Of a DNA stretch of 64,000 nt, positions 25,112 through 34,654 are shown piece after piece; position 1 is the first letter of the stretch; each line of letters begins with the position of its first letter. Made by a program: the position numbers and the translations under genes. The stretch lies in assembly GCF_024832785.1 (NCBI RefSeq), contig NZ_CP116615.1, positions 2,480,001 to 2,544,000 of the forward strand. The letters run 5' to 3'. The notes beneath the pieces are model-generated. The model did not search any database. It had not been told where the DNA came from and saw nothing but the letters and a program-made list of their open reading frames with translations. The stretch is from Fontisphaera persica (GTDB lineage: Bacteria > Verrucomicrobiota > Verrucomicrobiia > Limisphaerales > Fontisphaeraceae).

Positions 25112-26305
25112 ATGCTGAATCTGACTCGTTTGTATTGTGGCGTGGCCCAGCCCGCCGACCACCTGCGTTACGGCCAGGGCCATGGCGCCCCGCGCTCCGC
25201 CGCGGAACGCCGTCCCATTGTCGTTTGGAACATCACCCGCCGTTGCAACCTGAATTGCATCCATTGCTATTCCGATTCCACCGCCCAGGTCTATCCCGGC
25301 GAGCTTTCGCTCGAGCAATGTTATGCCGTGATTGACGATTTGGCCGCCTTCAAGGTGCCGGCCGTCCTGCTCTCCGGCGGCGAGCCGCTCATTCACCCCC
25401 ACTTTTTCGACCTGGCCACCCGCGCTGTGCAAAAGGGCCTGCGCCTCACCCTCTCCACCAATGGCACTTTGATTGATTTGGCCACCGCCAAAAAAATCAA
25501 GGAACTGGGCTTCTCCTACGTCGGCATCTCCCTTGATGGAATCGGCGAAACCCACGACTATTTCCGCGGGCGCAAAGGCGCCTTTGAAAAAACCATCGAA
25601 GCCTTCCGCAACTGCAAAGCCGTCGGCCAGAAAGTGGGCCTCCGCCTCACCCTCACCCGCAACACCGTGGACGATTTGGACCGCATCCTCGACTTCATCG
25701 AATTCGAGAACATTGACCGCGTGTGCTTCTACCATCTGGTCTATAGCGGGCGCGGCGCCAACCTCGTCAGCGTGCCGCCCGCGCGCACCCGCGCCGCCAT
25801 TGACCGCATCATTGACCGCACCGCCCAGTGGAATCAAAACGGCAAATCCCGCGAAGTCCTCACCGTGGACCAGCCCGCCGACAATGCCTTTCTTTACCTG
25901 CGGCTCCTGCGCGAGCATTCACCCCGCGCCCAGGAAGTCTATGACCTGTTGAAATGGAACGGCGGCGGCGCCAACAGCTCCGGCGTCGGCATCGGCAACA
26001 TTGACACCCAGGGCAATGTGCACCCGGACCAGTTCTGGCAGAGCGTCACCCTCGGCAACGTCAAGGATACCCCCTTCAGCCAGATTTGGACCCGCACCGA
26101 CCATCCCCTGCTCAACGGCCTGCGCAACCGCCGCCCCCTCCTCAAGGGCCGCTGCGGCATCTGCCGCTTCCAGGAAATCTGCGGCGGCGGCTTCCGCGTC
26201 CGCGCCGAACAAGTCTTCGGCGACCCCTGGGCCGAAGACCCGGGCTGTTACCTGACCATGGACGAAATCGCCGCCGCCCCTGCCGCGGCGCTCGCCGGAG
26301 TCTGA
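25112..26305 (+). CDS. ahbC: Radical SAM protein, AhbC/NirJ-like (didecarboxysiroheme to Fe-coproporphyrin)
   Basis: A 397-residue radical-SAM enzyme with C45-x3-C49-x2-C52 (RRCNLNCIHCYSDS) and a C-terminal SPASM region (CGICRFQEICGGGFRVRAE). The start MLNLTRLYCGVAQPADHLRY closely follows AhbC, which removes two acetate side chains from 12,18-didecarboxysiroheme; NirJ of haem d1 synthesis is a close relative, so either tetrapyrrole reaction is possible. Presence of an AhbD neighbour favours haem. The ATG at 25112 begins the conserved part. Siroheme precursor genes are not in the window. Confidence 0.8.
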   Translation: MLNLTRLYCGVAQPADHLRYGQGHGAPRSAAERRPIVVWNITRRCNLNCIHCYSDSTAQVYPGELSLEQCYAVIDDLAAFKVPAVLLSGGEPLIHPHFFDLATRAVQKGLRLTLSTNGTLIDLATAKKIKELGFSYVGISLDGIGETHDYFRGRKGAFEKTIEAFRNCKAVGQKVGLRLTLTRNTVDDLDRILDFIEFENIDRVCFYHLVYSGRGANLVSVPPARTRAAIDRIIDRTAQWNQNGKSREVLTVDQPADNAFLYLRLLREHSPRAQEVYDLLKWNGGGANSSGVGIGNIDTQGNVHPDQFWQSVTLGNVKDTPFSQIWTRTDHPLLNGLRNRRPLLKGRCGICRFQEICGGGFRVRAEQVFGDPWAEDPGCYLTMDEIAAAPAAALAGV

Positions 26306-26313
26306 GCAAGCCT

Positions 26314-26517
26314 ATGCCCCAGGTCATTGCCAACGGCCAGCCGGTGGACGCAGCCCTCCCCTGCACGCTCGAGGAATTTCTACGCGCCCATAACTTCTTT
26401 CCCCGCAGCGTCGTCGTGGAACTCAACGGCGAACCCGTGTCCCCGTCCGAATTCTCCCAGCGCCACCTCAAAGACGGCGACCGCCTCGAAATCGTCAAAA
26501 TCGTCGCCGGTGGGTAA
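26314..26517 (+). CDS. thiS: ThiS/MoaD-like sulfur carrier protein
   Basis: A 67-residue beta-grasp protein beginning MPQVIANGQPVDA, with the ThiS-like V-V-V-E-L-N-G-E-P-V and D-R-L-E-I-V-K-I-V-A-G-G ending. The C-terminal Gly-Gly is what gets adenylylated and thiocarboxylated. It starts 8 bp after ahbC, so it is the third gene of that operon. No thiG, thiF or thiazole gene is nearby, so whether it serves thiamine synthesis or another sulfur transfer is open. Too small for most gene finders. Confidence 0.82.
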   Translation: MPQVIANGQPVDAALPCTLEEFLRAHNFFPRSVVVELNGEPVSPSEFSQRHLKDGDRLEIVKIVAGG

Positions 26518-26592
26518 AGCTCCATCATCCCCCACCCTCGTCCCAAACAGTTTGCTTGGACAAGGCCAGCCGCCCAGCCCTAAAATAGGGGC

Positions 26593-28887
26593 ATGACATT
26601 GCCTCGTTTTACCCGGCCCATGAAGGGGGCTTCCCAGCCACGGCGGCTTGCCCGTCTGGGGGTGGGGCTTGCGGGGATGCTGTGTTTTTGGGGATTTTTC
26701 CTGGCAGCTACCGCGCACTCGGCGGAGGCCGGCCCCGTGGTCCCCGTTGGCCCCGGCGGTTATTTGACCACCCTCCCCCGCCCCTGCAAACCGCTCCCGG
26801 AGCGCATTTATCGCACCGCCGATTTGCGCGGCCCCATGCTCACCGGCCAATGGTGGAGCTCCCTCGTGTGGCAGCCGTACTCACAAAACCTTTTTGCGCA
26901 TCCCCTGGTATTGCTCTGCGCCTCCAATGGCCTCGTCGTCAGCCAGCACGGCGCCCGCGTGCATGGCACCGCCGCCGGCGTCTTCGGCAGCGGCGGCGGA
27001 CGCCAGGGCGATTTGCGGCTGGAGCACTCGGCGACCCCCACCTTTCCCGAGGCCCTTTGCGGTGATTATTCCGATTGGTTTGTGACCGTGGTTTTCGCCA
27101 CCAACAACGCCAGCCTGCGCGCCAGTTTCGGCCACGGCAGCCCTTATGTTTATTGCCTCTACGCCGGCGGCCAGCCGGTGATTTCCTTCGCCCAAACCCC
27201 GCGGTTGTGGGCCGGTAATGCCCGCGAACCAGTCCTGGGCCTCACCCTCAACAACCATCATTACGCGCTGTTTGGCGCCACCGGCTCGACCTGGGCCGGA
27301 CTCGAAGGACGCCGCTGGACCAACCTGAGCGGCGGCAAGCCTTATTTCAGCCTCGCCGTGCTCCCGGATGACCGCCCCGAAACTTTGGCCCGTTTCCGCC
27401 AACATGCTTACAACCACGTGACCGGCACACGGCTGGAGTTTGTTTACCAGGACGGAAAAGTGCGCGCCGATTATCGCTTCACCCTCCGCCCTTACGAAGG
27501 CCGCGACAACGGCACCCTCTTCGCCCTCTACCCCCACCAATGGAAATACACCACCACCCCGCTGACCCCCATGACCTACAACTCCGTGCGCGGCCTGATG
27601 AAAGTAGTTGCAGGGGCCGGCTTCTCCACCACGGTGCCCGTGCAGGGTTTATTGCCGTTGCTGCCCCCCCAGGGCTTGCCGGACCGCGAGCGCGCCCTCC
27701 ACTACCTGCGCACCGAAGCCGCCAAAAAACCGGCGGGATGGGGCGACACTTATTGGGAGGGCAAACACTTGGGCAAACTCGCCACCCTCAGCGGTGTGGC
27801 CGAGGCCGCCGGCGCACCGGAGTTGCAGGCGGTTTTTGTGAACGAAATCAAACGCCGCCTGGAGCAGTGGTTCACCGCCACTCCCGGCAAGGAGCAGGCC
27901 GTCTTTTACTACAACGCCCAGTGGGGAGCGCTGGTGGGCAGCCGCCCATCCTACGGCAGCGACCGCCCCCTTAATGACCATCATTTTCATTACGGCTACT
28001 TCATCCGGGCCGCCGCCGAAGTGGCACGCAAGGACCCCGAATGGGCCCGCCGCTGGGCCCCCATGGTGGAGCTGCTAATCCGCGACATTGCCTCCCCGGA
28101 CCGCCAGGACCCGCTCTTCCCCTATTTGCGTTGCTTCGACAAATATGCCGGCCACTCCTGGGCCTCTGGCGATGCCAACTTCGCCGACGGCAACAACCAG
28201 GAGTCCTCCAGCGAATCGCTCAATGCCTGGTATGGCCTGATGCTCTGGGGCGAGGCCACCGGCAACCGCCGCGTGCGCGACCTGGGGCTGGCCTTGTTCA
28301 ACACCGAGCGCACCGCCGTCGAAGAATACTGGTTTGACGTCGCGGGCACCAATTTCCCCCAGGACTTCCCCGAAGTGGCGCTGGGCATGGTATGGGGCGG
28401 CAAAGGCGCCTTTGCCACGTGGTTCTCGGGCGACATTGACTGCATTCATGGCATCAACTGGCTCCCCTTCACCCCCGCCAGCGTCTATATGGGGCGGCAT
28501 CCGGCGTACGTGAAAAAAAACCATGACCGCATCATCGCCCGCCGCAAAGGCGGCGCCGATTATAACCATGGCTGGGGAGATTTGGTCATCATGTTCCGTG
28601 CCCTAACTGAACCGGCGCCGGCGGCGGAATATGTGGACGCCAACCCCAACTGCAAAATCGAAAGCGGCAACACCCATGCCTTCATGTACCACTGGATACA
28701 TACGCTGAATCGCTTGGGACTTAATGACACCGGCCTCACCGCCGACCACCCGTTTTTCAACGTGTATCAAAAAGCCGGACGCAAAACGTACGCCGTTTAT
28801 AACTTCCAGTCCCAACCCCTGACGGTCACCTTTTCCGATGGTTACCATTTGAAGGCGCAACCCGCCACGCTCACCGTCGCCCCGTGA
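26593..28887 (+). CDS. Secreted GH81-like endo-beta-1,3-glucanase
   Basis: A 764-residue protein with an N-terminal signal peptide (Arg-rich start, hydrophobic core, A-H-S-A cleavage). The N-terminal beta-sandwich and C-terminal (alpha/alpha)6 barrel of GH81 are recognisable; the barrel has DHHFHYGYFIRAAAEVA (catalytic Asp region) and NNQESSSESLNAWYGL (catalytic Glu), both typical. The family cleaves beta-1,3-glucans such as laminarin or callose with inversion. It is probably exported to the periplasm or outside. It stands alone between thiS and the photolyase. Confidence 0.85.
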   Translation: MTLPRFTRPMKGASQPRRLARLGVGLAGMLCFWGFFLAATAHSAEAGPVVPVGPGGYLTTLPRPCKPLPERIYRTADLRGPMLTGQWWSSLVWQPYSQNLFAHPLVLLCASNGLVVSQHGARVHGTAAGVFGSGGGRQGDLRLEHSATPTFPEALCGDYSDWFVTVVFATNNASLRASFGHGSPYVYCLYAGGQPVISFAQTPRLWAGNAREPVLGLTLNNHHYALFGATGSTWAGLEGRRWTNLSGGKPYFSLAVLPDDRPETLARFRQHAYNHVTGTRLEFVYQDGKVRADYRFTLRPYEGRDNGTLFALYPHQWKYTTTPLTPMTYNSVRGLMKVVAGAGFSTTVPVQGLLPLLPPQGLPDRERALHYLRTEAAKKPAGWGDTYWEGKHLGKLATLSGVAEAAGAPELQAVFVNEIKRRLEQWFTATPGKEQAVFYYNAQWGALVGSRPSYGSDRPLNDHHFHYGYFIRAAAEVARKDPEWARRWAPMVELLIRDIASPDRQDPLFPYLRCFDKYAGHSWASGDANFADGNNQESSSESLNAWYGLMLWGEATGNRRVRDLGLALFNTERTAVEEYWFDVAGTNFPQDFPEVALGMVWGGKGAFATWFSGDIDCIHGINWLPFTPASVYMGRHPAYVKKNHDRIIARRKGGADYNHGWGDLVIMFRALTEPAPAAEYVDANPNCKIESGNTHAFMYHWIHTLNRLGLNDTGLTADHPFFNVYQKAGRKTYAVYNFQSQPLTVTFSDGYHLKAQPATLTVAP

Positions 28888-28939
28888 GCCGCCCTCCCCC
28901 AGCTTGAAGTAGGAAGGCGCCTGCGCCATTGTTCCAGCC

Positions 28940-30385
28940 ATGAGTGCCACCCTCCTATGGTTTCGCCTGGATTTGCGCTGGGAAGACCAGCCGGCCTTGC
29001 ATGCCGCCCTCGAACGCGGACGGCCGGTCATCCCGGTGTTTATCTGGGCCCCCGAAGAAGAAGGCGCCTGGCCGCCGGGAGGCGCTTCCCGTTGGTGGCT
29101 GCATCAATCGTTGCGTGCCCTGGATACCGGCCTGCGCCAACTGGGCAGCCGTTTGCTCCTCCGCCAGGGCCCCACACTCGAAACTCTGCAAACCCTGATT
29201 AAAGAATCGGGCGCCGATGCCATCTTCTGGAATCGCCGTTACGAGCCAGCCATCCTGGCGCGCGATAAAGCCCTCAAAGAAACCCTGCGCGCCCAGGGCC
29301 TGCTCGTCCAAAGTTTCAACGCCGCCTTGTTGTTCGAGCCGTGGACCCTCCACAATCGCAGCGGCGCTCCCTTTCAAGTGTTCACCCCTTTCTGGAAACA
29401 TTGCCTCGCCCAACCTTCGCCCTCGCCGCCCCTGCCGGCCCCGGCCTCGTTGCCCGCGCCCCGCTCATGGCCATCTTCCCTGCCTCTGGAAGCCCTGGCC
29501 TTGGAGCCCAAAATTGACTGGGCCGCCGGCCTGCGCGCCGCCTGGCAACCCGGCCCCGCGGGCGCCGCGCACCAACTCGAACGCTTCCTCTCCACCGCTT
29601 TTGCCCGGTACAACGATGGGCGCAACCACCCCGCCATCCCCGGCACCTCCCGCCTCTCGCCCCACTTGCATTTCGGCGAAATCAGCCCCCGGCAAATCTG
29701 GCATCGCCTCAGCGCCTGGGCCAAACAGCAACAGCCACCCCTCAAAAACTGGGCGGCTTCCCAGTTTGTGGCCGAACTGGGCTGGCGTGAATTCGCCTAT
29801 CACCTCCTCTACCACTTTCCCCACACCCCTGAGGAACCCCTGCGGGCGGCCTTCAAACATTTCCCCTGGCACCCCGACCCCGGCGACACCCTCCGCGCCT
29901 GGCAAAAAGGACGCACCGGCTACCCCATCGTGGACGCCGGCATGCGGGAATTGTGGGCCACCGGCTGGATGCACAACCGCGTCCGCATGATTGCCGGCTC
30001 CTTCTTGGTCAAAGATTTGCTGCTGGACTGGCGGCATGGCGCGCGCTGGTTTTGGGATACCCTGGTGGACGCCGATTTGGCCAGCAACACCCTCGGCTGG
30101 CAATGGGTGGCCGGTTGCGGCGCCGATGCCGCGCCTTATTTCCGCGTCTTCAACCCGGTCATGCAGGGAGAAAAGTTTGACCCCGAAGGGCACTACGTTC
30201 GCCGCTGGGTGCCCGAGTTGGCCGCATTACCGGCCCGCTGGATTCATCGTCCGTGGGAAGCCCCGCCGGACGTCCTGGCCCAGGCGGGCGTGGAACTGGG
30301 CCGCACTTACCCCCGGCCCATCGTCAACCACGCCATTGCGCGGGAGGTGGCCCTGGAGGCTTTCCATCGTTTGCCCAAGCCCTGA
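28940..30385 (+). CDS. phrB: Deoxyribodipyrimidine photolyase
   Basis: A 481-residue CPD photolyase of class I type. The N-terminal Rossmann antenna domain (TLLWFRLDLRWEDQPAL) is followed by the FAD-binding helical domain with L-S-P-H-L-H-F-G-E-I-S, ELGWREFAYHLLYHFP, and W-M-H-N-R-V-R-M-I-A-G-S-F-L-V-K, which are diagnostic. The antenna chromophore (folate or deazaflavin) cannot be told. It is convergent with priA, whose stop is two bases away. Confidence 0.95.
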   Translation: MSATLLWFRLDLRWEDQPALHAALERGRPVIPVFIWAPEEEGAWPPGGASRWWLHQSLRALDTGLRQLGSRLLLRQGPTLETLQTLIKESGADAIFWNRRYEPAILARDKALKETLRAQGLLVQSFNAALLFEPWTLHNRSGAPFQVFTPFWKHCLAQPSPSPPLPAPASLPAPRSWPSSLPLEALALEPKIDWAAGLRAAWQPGPAGAAHQLERFLSTAFARYNDGRNHPAIPGTSRLSPHLHFGEISPRQIWHRLSAWAKQQQPPLKNWAASQFVAELGWREFAYHLLYHFPHTPEEPLRAAFKHFPWHPDPGDTLRAWQKGRTGYPIVDAGMRELWATGWMHNRVRMIAGSFLVKDLLLDWRHGARWFWDTLVDADLASNTLGWQWVAGCGADAAPYFRVFNPVMQGEKFDPEGHYVRRWVPELAALPARWIHRPWEAPPDVLAQAGVELGRTYPRPIVNHAIAREVALEAFHRLPKP

Positions 30386-30387
30386 AA

Positions 30388-32625
30388 TCACAGCAGCGTC
30401 ACCGGGTCCACGTCCACGGCCATGACCAAATCCTCCGGCAATGGCAGCTTGGGCAACAGATTCGCCAGGGCGGCACTGAGTTTGGTCATCTGCCGCGTGC
30501 GCAAAGTCAGGTGATAACGGAAAAACGTTTCCGCGCGCGCCAGCGGCGCGGCGGCCGGCCCGGCCATGACCAGGTCCGGCAGTTCCTTCCCCAGCCCCTC
30601 CAGTTGCCGCCGGCAATACTCCGCAAAAAAGGCCACCTTTTCTTCATTGCGCCCCCGAAACAACAAACGCACCATCCGGCTGAACGGCGGATAACGCAAC
30701 TGCTGCCGGAATTCAATCTCCTGCTCGTAAAACCCGTTGAAATCATGGCGGCGCGCGTACTGAATGGCCGGATGAAACGGCGTAAAGGACTGCACAAAAA
30801 CCTCCCCCTCCACCTCGCCGCGCCCCGCCCGCCCGGCCACCTGCGTGAGCAGTTGAAACGTGCGCTCACCCGCGCGGAAATCAGGCAGATGCAGGCTCAA
30901 ATCAGCATGAATGACCCCCACCAACGTGACATTTTCAAAGTGCAACCCCTTGGCAATCATCTGCGTGCCCACCAGAATATCTATCTTGCCGGCTTTGAAA
31001 TCGCCCAAAATCCGCCGGTAATCCTCCTTGCGCTGCAACACATCCGAATCCATCCGGCAAATCCGCGCGGACGGAAACAGCTTGCCCAGCACATGCTCCA
31101 CCTTTTGCGTGCCCAGCCCCGCGTAACGAATGGCGGGGTTCCGGCACGCGGACTGGGGACACTCCAGCGGCGCTTCCGCATCATAATTGCAGATATGACA
31201 GCGCAACCGCGCCTGGGGCCGGTGATACGTCAGCGCCACACTGCAGTTGGGACATTTGGCCACGTACCCACACAGGGGGCATTCCAAAGCCGTGGCGTAC
31301 CCGCGCCGGTTCAAAAATAGAATGACCTGCTCGTGCCGCTCCAGCCGCCGCACTATGGCCTCGCGCAACGCCTGCGAAAAAACCACCATCTGGCCCCGCT
31401 CCCGCCGCGCCTCGGCCCGCATGTCCACCACGCGCACCACCGGCATCTTTTTCTGGTCCACCCGCCGCGACAGCTCCAATAGCGTGTATTTACCCCGCCG
31501 GGCATTGTAGTAACTCTCCAGCGAGGGCGTGGCCGACCCCAGCACCACCACCGCGTTTTCCCGGCTCCCGCGCACCACCGCCACATCCCGCGCATGATAC
31601 CGCGGCGCCTCCTCCTGTTTGTACGAATGCTCATGCTCCTCATCCACAATGATGAGGCCCAGCGGCTCCACCGGCGCAAAAATGGCCGACCGCGCCCCAA
31701 TCACAATGCGCGCGCGCCCCTGCCGGATTTTATGCCATTCATCATGGCGCTCCCCCGCGGAAAGATGACTGTGCAACACCGCCACCAGCGTCTGCAACGG
31801 CCCGCTGCTGAAGCGCGCCTTGAAGCGCTCCACCGTCTGCGGCGTCAGCGAAATCTCCGGCACCAGCACAATCGCGCCCCGCCCCAGGCTCAAGGCATGG
31901 GCAATTGCCTGCAAATATACCTCGGTCTTGCCGCTGCCCGTGACGCCATGCAACAAAAACACCGCGGACTTCTCCGGCGCCGCCTGCCCCGGCGCGCCCA
32001 TCGCGCGCGTAATGGCCGCCAGCGCCCGCGCCTGCTCTTCGTTCAAGGGCAGCGGTTGGGTGGGCAGGATCAGCTCCGCGGCGTAGGGGTCGCGCTCGTC
32101 CACCTCCGGCGTGATGGTCACCAGCCCCTTGTCCTCCAGGCGCCGGATGGTTTGCGGCGTGGCGCCCGTCAGCGCCATGAGCCGCTTCAGCGGCAGCGCC
32201 CGCATCTCCTCCACCACCCGCCAGATTTCCTCCTGGCGCGGGGTCAGCTCCGGCATCTCGCCCACCCGCGGCGCCACCCGCACAAACAACCGCTCACGCC
32301 AGCCTTCTTTCTCGCGGCGCACCACCTCCGGCAGCACCGAGCGCAGGGCCACCTCCGGCGCGCAGCAGTAATACTCGGCAATCCACCGCGCCAGCGCGAG
32401 CACCTTGGGCGTGACCAGGCTGGGCCGACCCACAATCTTGAGGATGGACTTGAGGCGGGGATGACGGGATTGCTCCAACAGGGCCGTGACGCATCCCAAA
32501 ACCTCCCGGCCACCAAAGGGCACCTTGACCCTTGTGCCCACGTCCACCAGCGGCTCCAGCTCCGGCGGAATGAGGTAATCAAAATCCTTTCCCAGGGCGA
32601 TTTCTAATGTGACCCGCGCTACCAT
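30388..32625 (-). CDS. priA: Primosomal protein N', replication restart helicase
   Basis: A 745-residue SF2 helicase: Walker A GVTGSGKTEVYL, DEEH box (IVDEEHEHSYKQ) and the zinc module CPLCGYVAKCPNCSVAL plus CHICNYDAEAPLECP, which together define PriA. It restarts stalled forks by loading DnaB. The reading frame continues upstream to 32862 without conservation; the start MVARVTLEIALGKDFDYLIP at 32625 fits the family N-terminal 3' DNA-binding domain. It is divergent from the epimerase gene. Confidence 0.96.
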   Translation of the reverse strand: MVARVTLEIALGKDFDYLIPPELEPLVDVGTRVKVPFGGREVLGCVTALLEQSRHPRLKSILKIVGRPSLVTPKVLALARWIAEYYCCAPEVALRSVLPEVVRREKEGWRERLFVRVAPRVGEMPELTPRQEEIWRVVEEMRALPLKRLMALTGATPQTIRRLEDKGLVTITPEVDERDPYAAELILPTQPLPLNEEQARALAAITRAMGAPGQAAPEKSAVFLLHGVTGSGKTEVYLQAIAHALSLGRGAIVLVPEISLTPQTVERFKARFSSGPLQTLVAVLHSHLSAGERHDEWHKIRQGRARIVIGARSAIFAPVEPLGLIIVDEEHEHSYKQEEAPRYHARDVAVVRGSRENAVVVLGSATPSLESYYNARRGKYTLLELSRRVDQKKMPVVRVVDMRAEARRERGQMVVFSQALREAIVRRLERHEQVILFLNRRGYATALECPLCGYVAKCPNCSVALTYHRPQARLRCHICNYDAEAPLECPQSACRNPAIRYAGLGTQKVEHVLGKLFPSARICRMDSDVLQRKEDYRRILGDFKAGKIDILVGTQMIAKGLHFENVTLVGVIHADLSLHLPDFRAGERTFQLLTQVAGRAGRGEVEGEVFVQSFTPFHPAIQYARRHDFNGFYEQEIEFRQQLRYPPFSRMVRLLFRGRNEEKVAFFAEYCRRQLEGLGKELPDLVMAGPAAAPLARAETFFRYHLTLRTRQMTKLSAALANLLPKLPLPEDLVMAVDVDPVTLL

Positions 32626-32734
32626 CCGTTGCCACGCATAGCAAGCTGGCGTCACAAACAAAAGAACGAAATCTCCCCCATTGCCAACTCCCGCAGGGTA
32701 ATGATACGTTGGCGCGGCTTTTTGGCAACGGAAC

Positions 32735-33832
32735 ATGGCTATGCAAAAACATTCAAACTCGGCTCCCAGCGCTGCCTTCGGCCAGCCCGCGGCGCGTCCC
32801 TGGGTGGAAAATCGTGCGGCCAAAGATGAACTCATTCTGGTGACCGGCGCCGGTGGTTTCATCGGCGGCGCGCTGGTGCGCTATTTCAAAAACCTCGGCT
32901 ACCAGCGCATCCGCGCCGTGGACCGCAAACCCCTGCCCCATTGGTATCAGCGCGTGCCGGGCGTGGAGGAATTAAGCCTGGATTTGCGGATTGAGGAAAA
33001 CTGCCGCCGGGCCGTGGAGGGCGCCGCGGAAGTCTATAATCTGGCCGCCGACATGGGCGGCATGGGATTCATTGAACGCTTCCGCGTGGAGTGCCTCCGC
33101 AGCATCCTCATCAACACCCATCTCATCGAGCACGCCTGGCGCGCCGGCGTCCGCCGCTATTTCTTCTCCAGCTCCGCCTGTGCCTACAACACCGAGCTCC
33201 AGAAAGACCCCAACTGCCGCGCCCTTAAAGAATCCGATGCCTATCCCGCCATGGCCGAGCGCGGCTACGGCTGGGAGAAACTGATGTCCGAAATGTTCTG
33301 CCAGGAATATACCGCCGAGCGCGGCCTGGCCACCTTCATTGCGCGCTTCCACAACGTTTATGGGCCCTGGGGCACCTGGGACGGCGGCCGCGAAAAAGCG
33401 CCCGCCGCCATCTGCCGCAAGGTCATCGAGGCCAAGGCCACCGGCAAACTGGAAATTGAGATTTGGGGCGACGGCACGCAAACCCGCAGCTTCATGTACA
33501 TTGATGACTGCGTCAAAGGCGTGGACATGATCATGCACACCGACGCCCTCAAAGCCACCCCCGTCAACCTCGGCACCAGCGAGATGATTTCCATCAATGA
33601 CCTGGTCTCCCTCGTCGAAGACATCGGCGGCGTGAAACTCAAACGTCATTACAACCTCGACGCCCCGCGCGGCGTGGCCGGACGCAATAGTGACAACACC
33701 TTCATCAAGCAAATGCTCGGATGGGAACCTTCCATCCCCCTGCGGGAAGGATTGAAAACCACCTACCACTGGATTGAGGAGCAATTCCGCAAACGTCAGG
33801 CAGGTGAGCACACCGTGCAGGACCTCTATTGA
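32735..33832 (+). CDS. GDP-mannose 3,5-epimerase-like SDR
   Basis: A 365-residue extended SDR: VTGAGGFIGGALVRYF (NAD-binding Rossmann), NLAADMGGMGFI, YFFSSSACAYN, YGWEKL (Tyr-x3-Lys catalytic pair), ARFHNVYGPWGTWDGGREKA and GDGTQTRSFMYIDDCVKG. These stretches are highly specific to GDP-mannose 3,5-epimerases, known from plant vitamin C synthesis and some bacteria, which make GDP-L-galactose or GDP-L-gulose. The N-terminal 30 residues are an extra, unconserved leader. Start ATG at 32735 or 32741. First gene of a cluster ending at 36858. Confidence 0.88.
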   Translation: MAMQKHSNSAPSAAFGQPAARPWVENRAAKDELILVTGAGGFIGGALVRYFKNLGYQRIRAVDRKPLPHWYQRVPGVEELSLDLRIEENCRRAVEGAAEVYNLAADMGGMGFIERFRVECLRSILINTHLIEHAWRAGVRRYFFSSSACAYNTELQKDPNCRALKESDAYPAMAERGYGWEKLMSEMFCQEYTAERGLATFIARFHNVYGPWGTWDGGREKAPAAICRKVIEAKATGKLEIEIWGDGTQTRSFMYIDDCVKGVDMIMHTDALKATPVNLGTSEMISINDLVSLVEDIGGVKLKRHYNLDAPRGVAGRNSDNTFIKQMLGWEPSIPLREGLKTTYHWIEEQFRKRQAGEHTVQDLY

Positions 33833-33835
33833 TGG

Positions 33836-34651
33836 ATGGGCATGTCGGCCGCCAACTCTCCCCCCTCCGGCATGGAGCAGTCCACACCGCCTTGGGGCAA
33901 TTTCCCCTTCCGCCTCGCCCTGGCCGGGGGCTGGATTGACCAGCCCTTCGTCTCGCGCCTGAATCCATCCCCGCCGGGCAGCATGGTGGTGGTGGCCGTG
34001 CAGCCCGTGGCCCCATGGATGGACCGGGCCGGCCTTGCCACCGGCACCCGCACCGTCGCGCGCCGCCTTTGGCAGGACCGCCTCCCGGAAGGCGACCCCG
34101 CCCTGTTGGTGCGGCAACTCTACGACGCGGAAAATGCCGGACGCAGCGACCCCTCCGGCTCGCAGGACATGATTGGCCTGCTCTATCCCGGCATCAACCG
34201 CCTCGATTATGACGCGCGGCATGAGGGCGGCATCTTCCCCTGCCATATCGAAACCTGCCGCGACCCCGCCATGGCTCAATGGCTGGCCCAGGTCCTGCAC
34301 ATCATCCCCATTGCCCCACGCCCGAAGGGCTACCACCCCTTGGGCAAAAAAAATCTTGAACCAGACTGGGTGCGGCGCCTCGGCCAGACCGGCAAGGATT
34401 GTTTTGCCGCCATTCTGGCCCGGGATGCCGCCGCCCTGGGGCGGTCCTTCAACGAATGCATGGCCTGCTGGGAACACCTGCTCCCGCACACCGTGCGCCA
34501 TCCGAGCTTGACCGTGGACTTGTGCGCCATCCTGCGCTATTACCAGCAGCGCTACCCCGGCGCCATGTATTCCGGCTGTGGCGGCGGGTATCTTTATATC
34601 GTCTCGGAAAAACCCGTCCCGGGCGCCTTTCACCCTTCTCTTAGGATTTGA
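33836..34651 (+). CDS. GHMP-kinase-like protein with degenerate ATP loop
   Basis: A 271-residue protein starting three bases after the epimerase stop. It resembles GHMP sugar kinases in RLALAGGWIDQP (motif 1), G-R-S-D-P-S-G-S-Q-D-M-I-G-L, F-N-E-C-M-A-C-W-E and a C-terminal S-G-C-G-G-G-Y-L (motif 3). Motif 2, the ATP-binding P-x3-G-L-G-S-S loop, is not present in usual form (only ATGTRTVARRLW), and the protein is 60 residues shorter than usual. Kinase activity is therefore uncertain; it may be a divergent or inactive member. Context suggests sugar phosphorylation before nucleotidyl transfer. Confidence 0.6.
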   Translation: MGMSAANSPPSGMEQSTPPWGNFPFRLALAGGWIDQPFVSRLNPSPPGSMVVVAVQPVAPWMDRAGLATGTRTVARRLWQDRLPEGDPALLVRQLYDAENAGRSDPSGSQDMIGLLYPGINRLDYDARHEGGIFPCHIETCRDPAMAQWLAQVLHIIPIAPRPKGYHPLGKKNLEPDWVRRLGQTGKDCFAAILARDAAALGRSFNECMACWEHLLPHTVRHPSLTVDLCAILRYYQQRYPGAMYSGCGGGYLYIVSEKPVPGAFHPSLRI

Positions 34652-34654
34652 CCT

